Positions 42,609 through 51,311 of a stretch of DNA of 64,000 nucleotides are shown here, piece by piece; within the stretch, counting starts at the first letter, position 1, and each line of letters begins with the position of its first letter. The position numbers and the translations under genes were made by a program. The notes beneath the pieces were generated by a model. The model saw only the letters and a list, made by a program, of their open reading frames with translations. It was not told the origin of the DNA and made no database searches. Source of the DNA: Mycobacterium sp. 852002-51057_SCH5723018 (GTDB lineage Bacteria; Actinomycetota; Actinomycetes; Mycobacteriales; Mycobacteriaceae); assembly GCF_001667035.1 (NCBI RefSeq), contig NZ_LZIR01000078.1, forward strand, positions 1 to 64,000, read 5' to 3'.

Positions 42609-43426
42609 CTCGGACGGACAAAGTCGACTTCACCAACGTGCCGTGGGGGTCGGTGGAGTGGACGAACCTGTGCACGTTGTACCTGCGGGCCTACGAAAAT
42701 GGTTCGCCGGCACCGATTCTGGGCGATGCGGCGGCCGCGGAGGCGGTGGACCGCATCGATTACGACTGGGCCCGGATGCGCCGCTCGATGCGACCCGGGT
42801 CCAACCAGTACCTGGTCACGATGCGCGCCAAACAGCTCGACGACTGGTGCGCCGACTTCCTGCGCCGGCATCCGAACGCCGTCGTGCTGCACCTCGGGTG
42901 CGGCATGGACACCCGGGCGTTCCGGTTGTGTCCACCTGAAGACGTGCTGTGGTTCGATGTCGACCAACCGGACGTAATCGCGTTGCGACGCAAGCTGTAC
43001 GACGACCGCGACGGCTACCGGATGATCGGCTCGTCCGTGACCGATGAGGCATGGCTCGACGAGATACCCACCGATCGCCCGACCCTGATGATCGCCGAGG
43101 GACTCATCATGTACCTCACCGAGCCCGAGGTGCGCAGGCTGCTGCAGAACCTCACCGACCGGTTCCGCGGCGGCGAGCTCCTCTTCGACACGACCTCGCC
43201 CATGGGGCCGCGGCTGTCCAAGGTGCTCACCAAGGGCATCACCAAGTGGGGCATCCGGGATGTCCGCGAACTCGAGCGATGGAACCCGCGGCTGCGCTTC
43301 CTCGAGCAGTCCCGCGTGGGGGCACTCTACGAACGCATACCCTCGGCGTCACTGCGGCTGTTGTGGCGGCTGGTCAACACCACACCGCTCGGCAACTACG
43401 ACGTGCTCAATCGCTTCGCGTTCTAA
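42605..43426 (+). CDS. Class I SAM-dependent methyltransferase (LCM/PPM1-like)
   Basis: 273-residue methyltransferase of the leucine carboxyl methyltransferase-like family common in mycobacteria. Motifs: AVVLHLGCGMDTRAFRL (SAM binding), VLWFDVDQPDVIALRRKL (acidic loop) and LMIAEGLIMYLTEPEVRRLLQ. Translationally coupled to the regulator by GTGA. Substrate unknown; the regulator/methyltransferase pair suggests an inducible modification enzyme (inference). Confidence 0.88.
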   Translation: MTRTDKVDFTNVPWGSVEWTNLCTLYLRAYENGSPAPILGDAAAAEAVDRIDYDWARMRRSMRPGSNQYLVTMRAKQLDDWCADFLRRHPNAVVLHLGCGMDTRAFRLCPPEDVLWFDVDQPDVIALRRKLYDDRDGYRMIGSSVTDEAWLDEIPTDRPTLMIAEGLIMYLTEPEVRRLLQNLTDRFRGGELLFDTTSPMGPRLSKVLTKGITKWGIRDVRELERWNPRLRFLEQSRVGALYERIPSASLRLLWRLVNTTPLGNYDVLNRFAF

Positions 43427-43458
43427 AGTCATGCGGCGCATAGCCGCCGCGGCAATCA

Positions 43459-43600
43459 ACCGGCCGCGCCGCGGGCGTACGGGCGCTGTGTCCCGATGAC
43501 GCGGTCGATTGCATCGCTGACGCATTCTGGGTCCTGGTGCAGGAGCATGTGCCCGGCGGCGGGTCGGTGCAGGTGCGTGGCACCCCGCACGCTGGCTGCT
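43459..43600 (-). pseudogene. C-terminal remnant of an alpha/beta hydrolase
   Basis: About 45 codons reading GATHLHRPAAGHMLLHQDP and ECVSDAIDRVIGTQR resemble the last part of an alpha/beta hydrolase, including the catalytic His in AGHM. Nothing upstream continues the fold and no start codon fits, so it is a gene fragment. It lies in an otherwise empty 380-nt gap. Confidence 0.45.
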
Positions 43601-43806
43601 TGGCTGCATCCGAAGCTACGGAGCGACGGCGCCCGTGACGCGCTTGTGCTCGATAGCCACGCAACAAGCGATTTTGAGCTTTTGCGCATTGTGCGCAGCG
43701 GCTTCTAGACCTGATTGCGACCGGCGGTCATCCGTGTCGGTCGCGGCTCCGAAGCACTACCGAGCGGATGTGACGGTTAACACGGTTAGGTCAGAAAGGG
43801 AGGCCC
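43601..43806. other. Gap without gene before small membrane protein
   Basis: About 200 bases with no supported coding frame. It probably holds the promoter of the gene at 43807; GGGAGG lies directly before that start. Confidence 0.35.
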
Positions 43807-44136
43807 ATGCCGATGGGATACGCGATGTACAGAATGGTTGCCGCCGGCGACGGTTCGCCCCAGTCCCCCTCCGGATATCGCTACTACTTGGTGGCCCATG
43901 CGATCGCGACGGCCCTGTTGCTCATCGCTTTGGTCGCTGCCATCTGGCAATTCATGGACTGGGTAGGCGCACCGTCGTGCCAGGCCGTCGCGTCGACGCC
44001 GCCGGTGTCCTCGGCGCCAGTGCTGCTCGACTCCGCCCAGGCCGGCGGACCACCCCGCCTGGCGGCGCCCGCCGAGGTCGCCCTCAACCGGGGAGACTGC
44101 CCGTGTCCGCACAGCGGTAGCGCGAAATCGCCCTAG
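43807..44136 (+). CDS. Small hypothetical membrane protein
   Basis: 109-residue protein with one membrane helix (YYLVAHAIATALLLIALVAAIWQF, residues about 26-49), a polar N-terminus and a Pro/Ala-rich tail with Cys (GDCPCPHSG). GGGAGG stands a few bases before the ATG, which supports a real gene. The last 4 nt overlap the stop of the convergent amidohydrolase. No family recognised. Confidence 0.55.
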   Translation: MPMGYAMYRMVAAGDGSPQSPSGYRYYLVAHAIATALLLIALVAAIWQFMDWVGAPSCQAVASTPPVSSAPVLLDSAQAGGPPRLAAPAEVALNRGDCPCPHSGSAKSP

Positions 44137-45401
44137 AACGCGTCGGGGTCCTGCTGCACTGCGTCCGGCACGGGGTGGCGGTACAAGCGAGACGCGTTCT
44201 CCCAGGTGAACTTCCGGATGACGTCCTGGGGCAGATCGCCGATTTGCTCGTGGATCGTTGCTTGGGTGTGCGGCCAGGTGGAGTCGCAATGGGGGTAGTC
44301 GGCCTCCAGCATGATGTTGTCCATGCCGATCCGGTCGCGCTGCACGAACGACGATTTGTCCTCCACCGCGCAGAACCAGAAATTGCGGGTGAAAACCTCT
44401 GCCGGGGTAAGGCTTTCGCCATGTGCCTGCCAGGTGCCGTACATCGCGTGATAGCTCAGCATGTGGTCCAGGCGATCCAAAAGCCCGGCGACCCAGCCGA
44501 TCCCGCCTTCGGACAGGCAGATCTTCAGGTCGGGGAACCTGCTGGGCAGACCTGAGTACAACCAGTCGACCCCCGCCGAGATGGCATAGGCGAAGAACAG
44601 CACCCCTTGCACATCCGGCGGCGCGTCGTCGGTGGTGGACGGTGAGGACCCGGAAGATCCGATGTGCAGGTTGACCACGGTGCCGGTCTCGGCGCAGGCC
44701 GCCATCATCGGATCCCAGTGACCCGAGTGGATGCTCGGCAACCCGAGCATCGCCGGGTTCTCGGTGAACGTGACGGCGTGAAAGCCCCGCTCGGCGTTCT
44801 CGTAGATCATTTTCGCGCCGAGCTCGGGATCCAGCAGCCACGGCAACTGACACGGAATGATGCGTTCGGGATACGAGCCCGCCCACACCTCGAGGTGCCA
44901 GTCGTTCCATGCGCGCACCGAGGCCAGCGCCAGGTCGCGGTCCTTGGTCACCTGCTGCAGCCGCTGGCCGGCGAACCCGGGCAAAAACGACGGGAAGTTG
45001 AGCGAGGCGTAGATGCCGTTCAGGTCCATGTCTTTGACACGTTCATGGATATCCCATGCTCCCCTGCGCATTTCGTCGAACCGGACCGGCTCGAAGCCGT
45101 ACTCCGCCACCGGTCGCCCGACGACGGCGTTGAATCCCACGTTCGGCAATTCGCGGCCGTCGTAGACCCATGTCTGTCGCCCGCTCTCGGCCTCCACGAC
45201 CTTGGGCGCGCGGTCGGCGAACTTGCGCGGCAGCCGTCCGGCGAAGGTGTCCGGCGGTTCGACGATGTGATCGTCGACCGAGATCACCGTGTAGCGGCGG
45301 GGCGCCCGGGGCGGATCCGGCAGGAACGTCACCGCGCGATGCTCGCCGGTTTTCGCGGTCGTGAAGTTCAGGTTCGCGGCCAGCTCATCGATCGATTTCA
45401 C
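44133..45401 (-). CDS. Amidohydrolase family (metal-dependent hydrolase)
   Basis: 422-residue amidohydrolase-2 TIM barrel. The N-terminal metal motif is VISVDDHIVEPPDTF (DxH-like), then a central VVNLHIGSSGSSP with His, LKICLSEGGIGWVAGLLDRLDH, and C-terminal MLEADYPHCDSTWP with the conserved Asp. The GTG start at 45401 has AAGGAGG about 8 nt upstream. Similar in plan to the amidohydrolase at 13588. Lies 119 nt after the class II aldolase gene on the same strand. Confidence 0.88.
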   Translation of the reverse strand: MKSIDELAANLNFTTAKTGEHRAVTFLPDPPRAPRRYTVISVDDHIVEPPDTFAGRLPRKFADRAPKVVEAESGRQTWVYDGRELPNVGFNAVVGRPVAEYGFEPVRFDEMRRGAWDIHERVKDMDLNGIYASLNFPSFLPGFAGQRLQQVTKDRDLALASVRAWNDWHLEVWAGSYPERIIPCQLPWLLDPELGAKMIYENAERGFHAVTFTENPAMLGLPSIHSGHWDPMMAACAETGTVVNLHIGSSGSSPSTTDDAPPDVQGVLFFAYAISAGVDWLYSGLPSRFPDLKICLSEGGIGWVAGLLDRLDHMLSYHAMYGTWQAHGESLTPAEVFTRNFWFCAVEDKSSFVQRDRIGMDNIMLEADYPHCDSTWPHTQATIHEQIGDLPQDVIRKFTWENASRLYRHPVPDAVQQDPDAF

Positions 45402-45520
45402 TCGTCAACCTCCTTGCGCGGCATCGCATCGAGTGTGCAATCGCGGCTTTGGGTGTGAAGTGAGGGCGAGGCCTGTCGGCGTGTCGCCACCCTGGATGCA
45501 CACTGGACCGCCACGACGCA

Positions 45521-46294
45521 TCACGTGAGCACGCCTGGGTCGGCCTTGATGGTCATCCGGGCGGCGCCGGCCCAATACACGTCGGCGGCCCGTTCGATGA
45601 GCGAGCGTTGCATGCCGGCCATGTCGGACCAGTTCATCTTCGCCGGCTGCTGGCCGGTCAGCATGACGTCATAAGCGAGCTTGCAGACCCGCTCGATCGA
45701 TGCCGCGCGGTAGACGGCCTCCGGCAGGTTGCGGCCCGTCGCGATGACGCCGTGGTTGGCCAGGATGGTGAGGTTGGCCCCACCGATGCGGGCCGCTAGA
45801 TCGGCTGCGCGGGCGGGAGTGTCGATCTCGCCGTCGTAGGTGTCGACGAGGCAGAGGTCATCGAGGTACAGCGATCCGGTTTGGTGGACCAGTTCGGGCA
45901 GCCTGCCCAACGCGGCGAGCACACATGCGTAGTAGGGGTGGTTGTGAATGACCACCCGGGCGTCGGCGCGGACACGGTGCAGTTCGGTGTGGATGTGAAT
46001 GGCCGGGGTGACATCCCAGCGGCCGTGGACCACCCGCGCCTCGCTGTCCACCACGCAGATGTCCGAGGCGGTGAGCTCCTGCCACCACAGACCCCACGGG
46101 TTGACGAACATGTCTGTTTGGCCGTCGGCCTGCCAGGTGATGTGCCCGGCCATGTTCTCCGCGAACCCGATCGCGGCAAGGTGGCGGAAGGCCACCGCGA
46201 GTGCCTGCTCGTTGGACAGGTCGACGCCGATCGGGGGCACCACCGAGGGAGCCCAGACCTCCAGGCCGCCTCGCCGCGGGTCAGGAGCGTTCAT
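45521..46294 (-). CDS. Class II aldolase/adducin family protein
   Basis: 257-residue protein of the fuculose-phosphate aldolase fold. Visible are AENMAGHITWQADGQTDMFVNPWG, the zinc-ligand motif IHIHTELHRVRADARVVIHNHPYYACVL (two His pairs) and the later LANHGVIATGRNLPEAVYRA with a third His. The ATG at 46294 overlaps the acyl-CoA synthetase end by 14 nt, so they form one transcript. Members are aldolases, epimerases or decarboxylases; the substrate here is unknown. Confidence 0.87.
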   Translation of the reverse strand: MNAPDPRRGGLEVWAPSVVPPIGVDLSNEQALAVAFRHLAAIGFAENMAGHITWQADGQTDMFVNPWGLWWQELTASDICVVDSEARVVHGRWDVTPAIHIHTELHRVRADARVVIHNHPYYACVLAALGRLPELVHQTGSLYLDDLCLVDTYDGEIDTPARAADLAARIGGANLTILANHGVIATGRNLPEAVYRAASIERVCKLAYDVMLTGQQPAKMNWSDMAGMQRSLIERAADVYWAGAARMTIKADPGVLT

Positions 46295-47903
46295 GGTCGG
46301 CCTCCATCCTGGTTCGAATATCCTCGCGGAGTTGGCCTTTGGCAACCTTGCCGCCTGACGATCGGGGAAGCTCATCGAGGACGATGAGCCGTTCGGGTAG
46401 CAGCTCCTTGGACACCCCCAGCGCCAGCAGGTGCTCGACCAGCTCAGGCAGTTCGATGGTGGCCGAGTCGACGAGTTCGGTGTAGAGGCAGACCTTTTCG
46501 CCGAACACCGGGTCGGGCATCGCGACCGCCGCCGCCACGGCGATGGCGGGATGCGTCGCGACGGCATCCTCGACCTGGCTGGCGCTGATGTTCTTGCCGC
46601 CGCGCAGGATGAAATCGGAGGTTCGGCCGGTGACGGTGAGATAGCCGTCCGCGTCGATCTCGCAGATGTCGCCCATCCGCATCCACCCGTCGGGGGTGAA
46701 CAGCTTGTCGTGATCGGTTCCGCCGAGGTAGCCGACGCTGGTTGCCGGGCCCCGGCAGGCGGGCTGGCCACGCCCGGTCTCGGTGACGTCCCGATCCCCA
46801 TCGAAGAGCCGGACCCTCATTTCCGGGACTATGCGACCGCCGGTGCGCAATCGGCGTTCGCGCGAGTCATCGATCGTGGTCGCGCTCAGCATTCCGGTCT
46901 CGTTGGAGCCATAGAACTGCAGGATCGTCGCGCCGGTGAGTTCCTCGAACTCCGCGGCCGGCCGGTACGGCAACGCCTCACCGCCGGCAAACACGACACG
47001 CAGCGAGCTCAGGTCGTGCTCGCGAGAAGCGGGGTCTGCCATCAGCATGGTCAATTGCGTGCTGACACAACACAACACGGTGACCCTATGGCGCGCGATC
47101 GCCTCACACGCCGCGGCCGCGCTGAACCTCGGCAGGATCACGGCGCTGGCGCCGAGATAGATCGGAGTGGTGTGGCTGGTCCAGATACCGAAGCCGAAAG
47201 GCGTCGGAATGACCGGCAAGAAGACGTCGTCAAACGTCAGCAGCCCGTTGGCGACGGCCTTCTGGTGGAAGTAGTACCAACGGTTCTGGGTGTGCACGAC
47301 GCATTTCGGCAGGCCTGTGGTGCCCGAGGTGGAGTTGATCAGAAACACGTCGTCGGGACCGGGTTGGGCTTCGTTCCCCAACTCCTTGGGCTCGGCGTGG
47401 GTGTCGAGCCGGGGCGCGCCGGCATCGCCACCCAAGACCAGCGGGGACACCGGGTATTCGTCGGCCACACCAATGGCGGCGGCACGGCGGCGTTGATCGC
47501 TGACCAGGATGCTGGGCTTCGCATTGCGCAGTATGGCAGCGACCTCGCGGACCCCGGCCCGCGCGCCGATCCCGACCACGATGGCGCCGCAGCGTTCGAT
47601 CGCGACGAACAACACGTGGATGGCCGCGGAGTCCCCGTGCCACACCGCGACCCGATCGCCGCGCCCCACGCCGACACCGGCCAGCTGCCAGGCTAAATCG
47701 CTTGCAGCGCCGTCGAATTCGTGCCAGCTCAGGCATGCGCCTGGGTGATTGACGTAGGCGGGACGGTCCGGTGTGGATGCGGCGTTGCGGCGCACCGCGT
47801 CCGATAGCGTCGAGTCGGACCACCAGCCGGCGGCACGAAACCGGGCCGCGTCCTCGTCGGTGAAGGCCGGCGAGCCCACGGTAGCCAGCCCAGCGGCGCT
47901 CAT
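46281..47903 (-). CDS. AMP-binding acyl-CoA synthetase / CoA ligase
   Basis: 540-residue ANL-superfamily enzyme. P-loop-type core motif LINSTSGTTGLPKCVVHT (about residue 165), adenine motif ILQFYGSNETGMLS, and the hinge/C-terminal part GWMRMGDICEIDADGYLTVTGR, SDFILRGGKNISASQVED and catalytic Lys in RSSGGKVAKGQL. Activates a carboxylic acid to its CoA thioester. ATG at 47903 (MSAAGLATVG) chosen. Overlaps the aldolase gene by 14 nt; with it and the amidohydrolase it probably forms a small catabolic unit (inference). Confidence 0.9.
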   Translation of the reverse strand: MSAAGLATVGSPAFTDEDAARFRAAGWWSDSTLSDAVRRNAASTPDRPAYVNHPGACLSWHEFDGAASDLAWQLAGVGVGRGDRVAVWHGDSAAIHVLFVAIERCGAIVVGIGARAGVREVAAILRNAKPSILVSDQRRRAAAIGVADEYPVSPLVLGGDAGAPRLDTHAEPKELGNEAQPGPDDVFLINSTSGTTGLPKCVVHTQNRWYYFHQKAVANGLLTFDDVFLPVIPTPFGFGIWTSHTTPIYLGASAVILPRFSAAAACEAIARHRVTVLCCVSTQLTMLMADPASREHDLSSLRVVFAGGEALPYRPAAEFEELTGATILQFYGSNETGMLSATTIDDSRERRLRTGGRIVPEMRVRLFDGDRDVTETGRGQPACRGPATSVGYLGGTDHDKLFTPDGWMRMGDICEIDADGYLTVTGRTSDFILRGGKNISASQVEDAVATHPAIAVAAAVAMPDPVFGEKVCLYTELVDSATIELPELVEHLLALGVSKELLPERLIVLDELPRSSGGKVAKGQLREDIRTRMEADHERS

Positions 47904-47952
47904 CCCCAAATGATAGGAAAGCCGCCCGGCGTTGAGTCAGCGAGTGCTGCCG

Positions 47953-48267
47953 CTAGGGATTCTGTGGGGCGGGGGCGTTGTGTTGGTTGGCCCCCGGAAT
48001 CCCCGGACGCGCGTGCGGGGTGGGACAGGTGCGACGCGGAATGCAGCCACAGTTGAGGCCGACGATGCAGGCGCCCCCGCCGACGGGCTGCACCGGCAAG
48101 GCGCCGCCGCCGTCACCGGCCGGCAGGGGCGCGGGCGTGACGCTGGACGACGTGCCGATCGCGGCAGTCGCCGGTTCATCCGAACCGCCCAGCCCCAGCC
48201 CGACCGCAAGAACCAGAGCGGCGCCACCGCACCATGCGGCGGCCCTCCTGCCTCTGCGATTCGCCAT
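47953..48267 (-). CDS. Small secreted Cys-containing hypothetical protein
   Basis: 104-residue protein with a Sec-type signal peptide (ANRRGRRAAAWCGGAALVLAVGLGLGG, likely cleavage near PATAA). The mature part has four Cys in ACIVGLNCGCIPRRTCPTPH, a small disulfide-stabilised module, between Pro/Gly-rich stretches. The ATG at 48267 starts the signal peptide properly; an in-frame GTG nine bases upstream is possible. Function unknown; divergent from the membrane protein at 48349. Confidence 0.68.
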   Translation of the reverse strand: MANRRGRRAAAWCGGAALVLAVGLGLGGSDEPATAAIGTSSSVTPAPLPAGDGGGALPVQPVGGGACIVGLNCGCIPRRTCPTPHARPGIPGANQHNAPAPQNP

Positions 48268-48348
48268 GGGTGTCAACTGTAATTTCTCTGCACGGGATGC
48301 GCACAGTGGCAGTGCGATGGCACTTCAATGCTCAGGAGGCGGTGGCCG

Positions 48349-48894
48349 ATGAAAACCCGACGAATATCCGGGCTTTGGCCCGGGTTGCTCAGTGGCGCGG
48401 CCGCCGGGGCGGCGGGGACCACCGCCCTCGATGTGATCACCTATCTCGACATCGCGGTGCGGGGCCGGCCGACGAGCAGCACGCCCGAAAGAACCGTCGA
48501 AGCGATGACGCGGCTGGTCGGCCTCACGGTGCCGGGCACCGGCGACACCCTGGCCAACCGGCTCTTGGGCCTTGGCGCGCTCACCGGGTATGCCGCGGGC
48601 ATCGGGATGGGCGTGATCCTCGGGCTGGCCTACGCGCTGGGATGGCGCCCCCGTCTCCTCGTCGCGACCCTGGTTGCGACGCTCATCGCGCTGATCGGCA
48701 CCAACGGGCCGATGACCGTGCTCGGCGTGACCGATCCGCGAACCTGGGGCGTCGTCGGCTGGATCAGCGATCTGGTTCCGCATTTCGGCTACGGGATCGT
48801 GACGGCGCTCGTGCTGCACTACCTCTACCGGCCCGAGCCGGAGCTTCGAGACGCCATCGCGACGGCTGATGGCGTCGATCGCGGATCGAAATGA
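48349..48894 (+). CDS. Hypothetical integral membrane protein
   Basis: 181-residue protein with about four membrane segments: LWPGLLSGAAAGAAGTTALDVI (residues 9-30), LGALTGYAAGIGMGVILGLAYAL (75-97), LLVATLVATLIALIGTNGPM (102-121) and HFGYGIVTALVLHYLY (145-160). AGGAGG lies nine bases before the ATG at 48349, which fixes the start. No family recognised. It is upstream of the dehalogenase-like gene, about 50 nt away. Confidence 0.7.
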   Translation: MKTRRISGLWPGLLSGAAAGAAGTTALDVITYLDIAVRGRPTSSTPERTVEAMTRLVGLTVPGTGDTLANRLLGLGALTGYAAGIGMGVILGLAYALGWRPRLLVATLVATLIALIGTNGPMTVLGVTDPRTWGVVGWISDLVPHFGYGIVTALVLHYLYRPEPELRDAIATADGVDRGSK

Positions 48895-48947
48895 GCCGTG
48901 GCCGGTTACGAACGCCGCCGCCACGCGCCATCCGATATCAAGGAGGG

Positions 48948-49829
48948 ATGAGCGGCGCACAGGTCACCCGGTTGCTGGAACGCCATCGATCCTCCGGGCG
49001 CACCTTCAGCGCCGACGGGATCTCGTCCTTCGTGCTCGACGACGGCCCGCGGGACTCGCCCCCGGTGGTCTGCGTGCACGGAGTTCCGGCCTCGGCCTAC
49101 CTGTACCGCAAGGTGGTGCCGGCCCTGGCCGCCGAAGGCTTGCGCGGCATCGCCGTCGACCTGCCGGGGCTCGGATTCGCCGAGCGACCCGCCGACGGTG
49201 ACTACAGCTGGACGGGACTCGGCCGCTGGCTGCTGTCGGCGATCGACGCATTGGGACTCGAGCGCTTCCACCTCGTGGTGCACGACATCGGCGGCCCGAT
49301 CGGCTTCGAGGTGGCCACCGCGGTGCCCGATCGGCTGCTGTCGATGACGGTGTTGAACACGATCATCGAGGTGCAGTCGTTTCACCGGCCATGGCCCATG
49401 GAGCCTTTCGCGCATCGGGGCATCGGAGAAGCGTGGCTGGCCTCGATGCACCTGCCGGGCGCCTTCCTTTCGATCATGCGACTCGTCGGGGTGAGCCGCC
49501 GCGTCCCGGCCGCCGAACTCGCGTGCTGGTTGCCGCTGCTGTTCGGCGACGACGGCGGTCGGGCCTTCCTGAAGATCATGCGCGGCTTCGAACTCACCGC
49601 CGCCAAGCAGCGCCGCTACCTCGACGCGGTCCGCGACACGCCTTACCCGGTGCAGATCGTGTGGGGCGCGCGCGACACGATGCTCCCCTGGCGCCGCTAC
49701 GGTGTTCAGGCCCAGCGCGCGGCCGGCGTGCGGGACCCAATCATATTGCCGGCCAAACACTTCCTGCAGGAGGACCATCCCGAGGAGATCGCCGCGGCGG
49801 TCCGTCGCATCGCGACCACAGGCGGCTAG
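48948..49829 (+). CDS. Alpha/beta hydrolase, haloalkane dehalogenase/epoxide hydrolase-like
   Basis: 293-residue hydrolase. Oxyanion segment VCVHGVPASAYLYRKV, nucleophile elbow LVVHDIGGPIGF with Asp113 as the nucleophile (Asp rather than Ser marks dehalogenases/epoxide hydrolases), acid region VWGARDTMLP, and catalytic His in AKHFLQEDHPEEIAA. AAGGAGG lies just upstream of the ATG at 48948. Whether halogenated compounds are the true substrate cannot be read from the sequence. Confidence 0.83.
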   Translation: MSGAQVTRLLERHRSSGRTFSADGISSFVLDDGPRDSPPVVCVHGVPASAYLYRKVVPALAAEGLRGIAVDLPGLGFAERPADGDYSWTGLGRWLLSAIDALGLERFHLVVHDIGGPIGFEVATAVPDRLLSMTVLNTIIEVQSFHRPWPMEPFAHRGIGEAWLASMHLPGAFLSIMRLVGVSRRVPAAELACWLPLLFGDDGGRAFLKIMRGFELTAAKQRRYLDAVRDTPYPVQIVWGARDTMLPWRRYGVQAQRAAGVRDPIILPAKHFLQEDHPEEIAAAVRRIATTGG

Positions 49830-49886
49830 CCCAGGACGCTGGCGGGCTCAGTCGAAGGATGAGTTCAGCGCGAAGCCCCGTTCCAT

Positions 49887-51296
49887 TCAGTCCTTACCAC
49901 GCGGCGGGGGCTGCACCTCGACACCGGTGGACTCATGCTCGGGTCCGGCGGCCGGGTGTTCAGCCGGGACACGCTCACGGAACCGCGTGGCCTCGCCGGG
50001 TTCCTGTGGCGCCGGCCGCCCGTCCTGGCTTCGATACGGCCCGGGCTTGGGCCGCGGCTTTCCGCCGGGGAACGCCAATCGGAAGATGCTGCGGTGCACC
50101 ATGAACCACTGTTTGGAAAATCGCCCGGAGTTGTACGGCAGCTCGTACCGCTCGCAGATATCCTTGATCTTCGGGGCAATCTCGGAGTATCGGCTGCTCG
50201 GCATGTCCGGATACAGGTGGTGCTCCACCTGATAACCCAGGTTGCCGCTGATGACATGGAACAGGGGGCTGCCCTCGATGTTCGCCGCGCCGACTAATTG
50301 GCGGACATACCAACCGCCGCGCGTTTCGTTCTCGACCTCGTCCTGGCTGAAGGTGTAGGTCTGGTCGGGAAAATGCCCGCAGAAGATGATGGCATGCGCC
50401 CACACATTCCGGATCACGTTCGCCACCGCGTCAGCGGCCAGGGTGCGCAGATATGTGCTTTCCACGCCCGGCAGAACCCGGTCCAACAGCGTCGCCGCGG
50501 CGCCTACCCGTCCCTTGTCGGAAACCCTCCGCAGCGCTCTGCCGACGCGGGACTCTGCGGGCTGGTCGATCCTGCCCCGCAAGGCAAGCTGCACAAGTCC
50601 AAACGCGCCGGCGCTGATGAGCGGCCAACCGAGGTAGTCCTTGATGGCCTGCGAACGGGCCTTAACTCCAATTCCTTTCAGGTCCTTCCGCACCTCCGAC
50701 CAAGGCTTCTCGCCGGCCCGGATCGCCTCGATGTCCATGTCGTGAACTGCCACGCCCCACTCGAAGAGCACCGTCAATAGCAAGTTGTAAAGCGGTTGGG
50801 CGAGGTATATGGGTCGCCATTTCTGATTAGGGTCGATACGCATGATCTCGTAGCCGAGATCTTTGTCCTTGCCCCGAATGTTCGTGTAGGTGTGGTGGAT
50901 GAAGTTATGCGAGTGCTTCCAAGCCTCCGCCGTCGAGGCGGTGTCCCAGTCCCAGACCGAGGAATGAATGTCGGGGTCGTTCATCCAATCCCATTGGCCG
51001 TGCATCACATTGTGGCCAATCTCCATGTTCTCCAAGATCTTTGCCATACCGAGGCACGCTGTGCCGAGAACCCAGGCGGTTCTCGAGCGCGACGCCAGCA
51101 GTAGCACGCGCCCGACCACCACGATCTGCCGCTGAACCGAGATCACGGTCTTGATGTAGCGTCTGTCCCGCTCACCGAGGTCGGCAAACACCTCGTCGTG
51201 GATCGCGTCGAGTTCTTTCGCAAGTTTTTCCAGCTCCTGTTCGCCCAGGCGGGCGAGCGGACTTTCCACGGCCTTAGTCACATCCGTAGTGGTCAC
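49887..51296 (-). CDS. Membrane fatty acid desaturase (DesA3-like)
   Basis: 469-residue di-iron acyl-CoA desaturase. Three His boxes are present: GHNVMHGQWDWMN (about residue 94), KHSHNFIHHTYTN (about 127) and QVEHHLYPDMP (about 366). Membrane segments occur between boxes 1 and 3. The 60-residue polar C-terminal tail (Pro/Glu-rich) is longer than in M. tuberculosis DesA3 (427 aa). It follows the ferredoxin reductase by 15 nt, the same arrangement as Rv3230c-Rv3229c, where the reductase feeds electrons to the stearoyl-CoA delta-9 desaturase. Probably a paralogue of that pair. Confidence 0.9.
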   Translation of the reverse strand: MTTTDVTKAVESPLARLGEQELEKLAKELDAIHDEVFADLGERDRRYIKTVISVQRQIVVVGRVLLLASRSRTAWVLGTACLGMAKILENMEIGHNVMHGQWDWMNDPDIHSSVWDWDTASTAEAWKHSHNFIHHTYTNIRGKDKDLGYEIMRIDPNQKWRPIYLAQPLYNLLLTVLFEWGVAVHDMDIEAIRAGEKPWSEVRKDLKGIGVKARSQAIKDYLGWPLISAGAFGLVQLALRGRIDQPAESRVGRALRRVSDKGRVGAAATLLDRVLPGVESTYLRTLAADAVANVIRNVWAHAIIFCGHFPDQTYTFSQDEVENETRGGWYVRQLVGAANIEGSPLFHVISGNLGYQVEHHLYPDMPSSRYSEIAPKIKDICERYELPYNSGRFSKQWFMVHRSIFRLAFPGGKPRPKPGPYRSQDGRPAPQEPGEATRFRERVPAEHPAAGPEHESTGVEVQPPPRGKD

Positions 51297-51311
51297 TGTG
51301 GCTCCTTTCGG

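Noticed and set aside
49827..49847. AGCCC...GGGCT hairpin after the dehalogenase-like gene
   Set aside because: Only a 5-bp stem; too weak to call a terminator.
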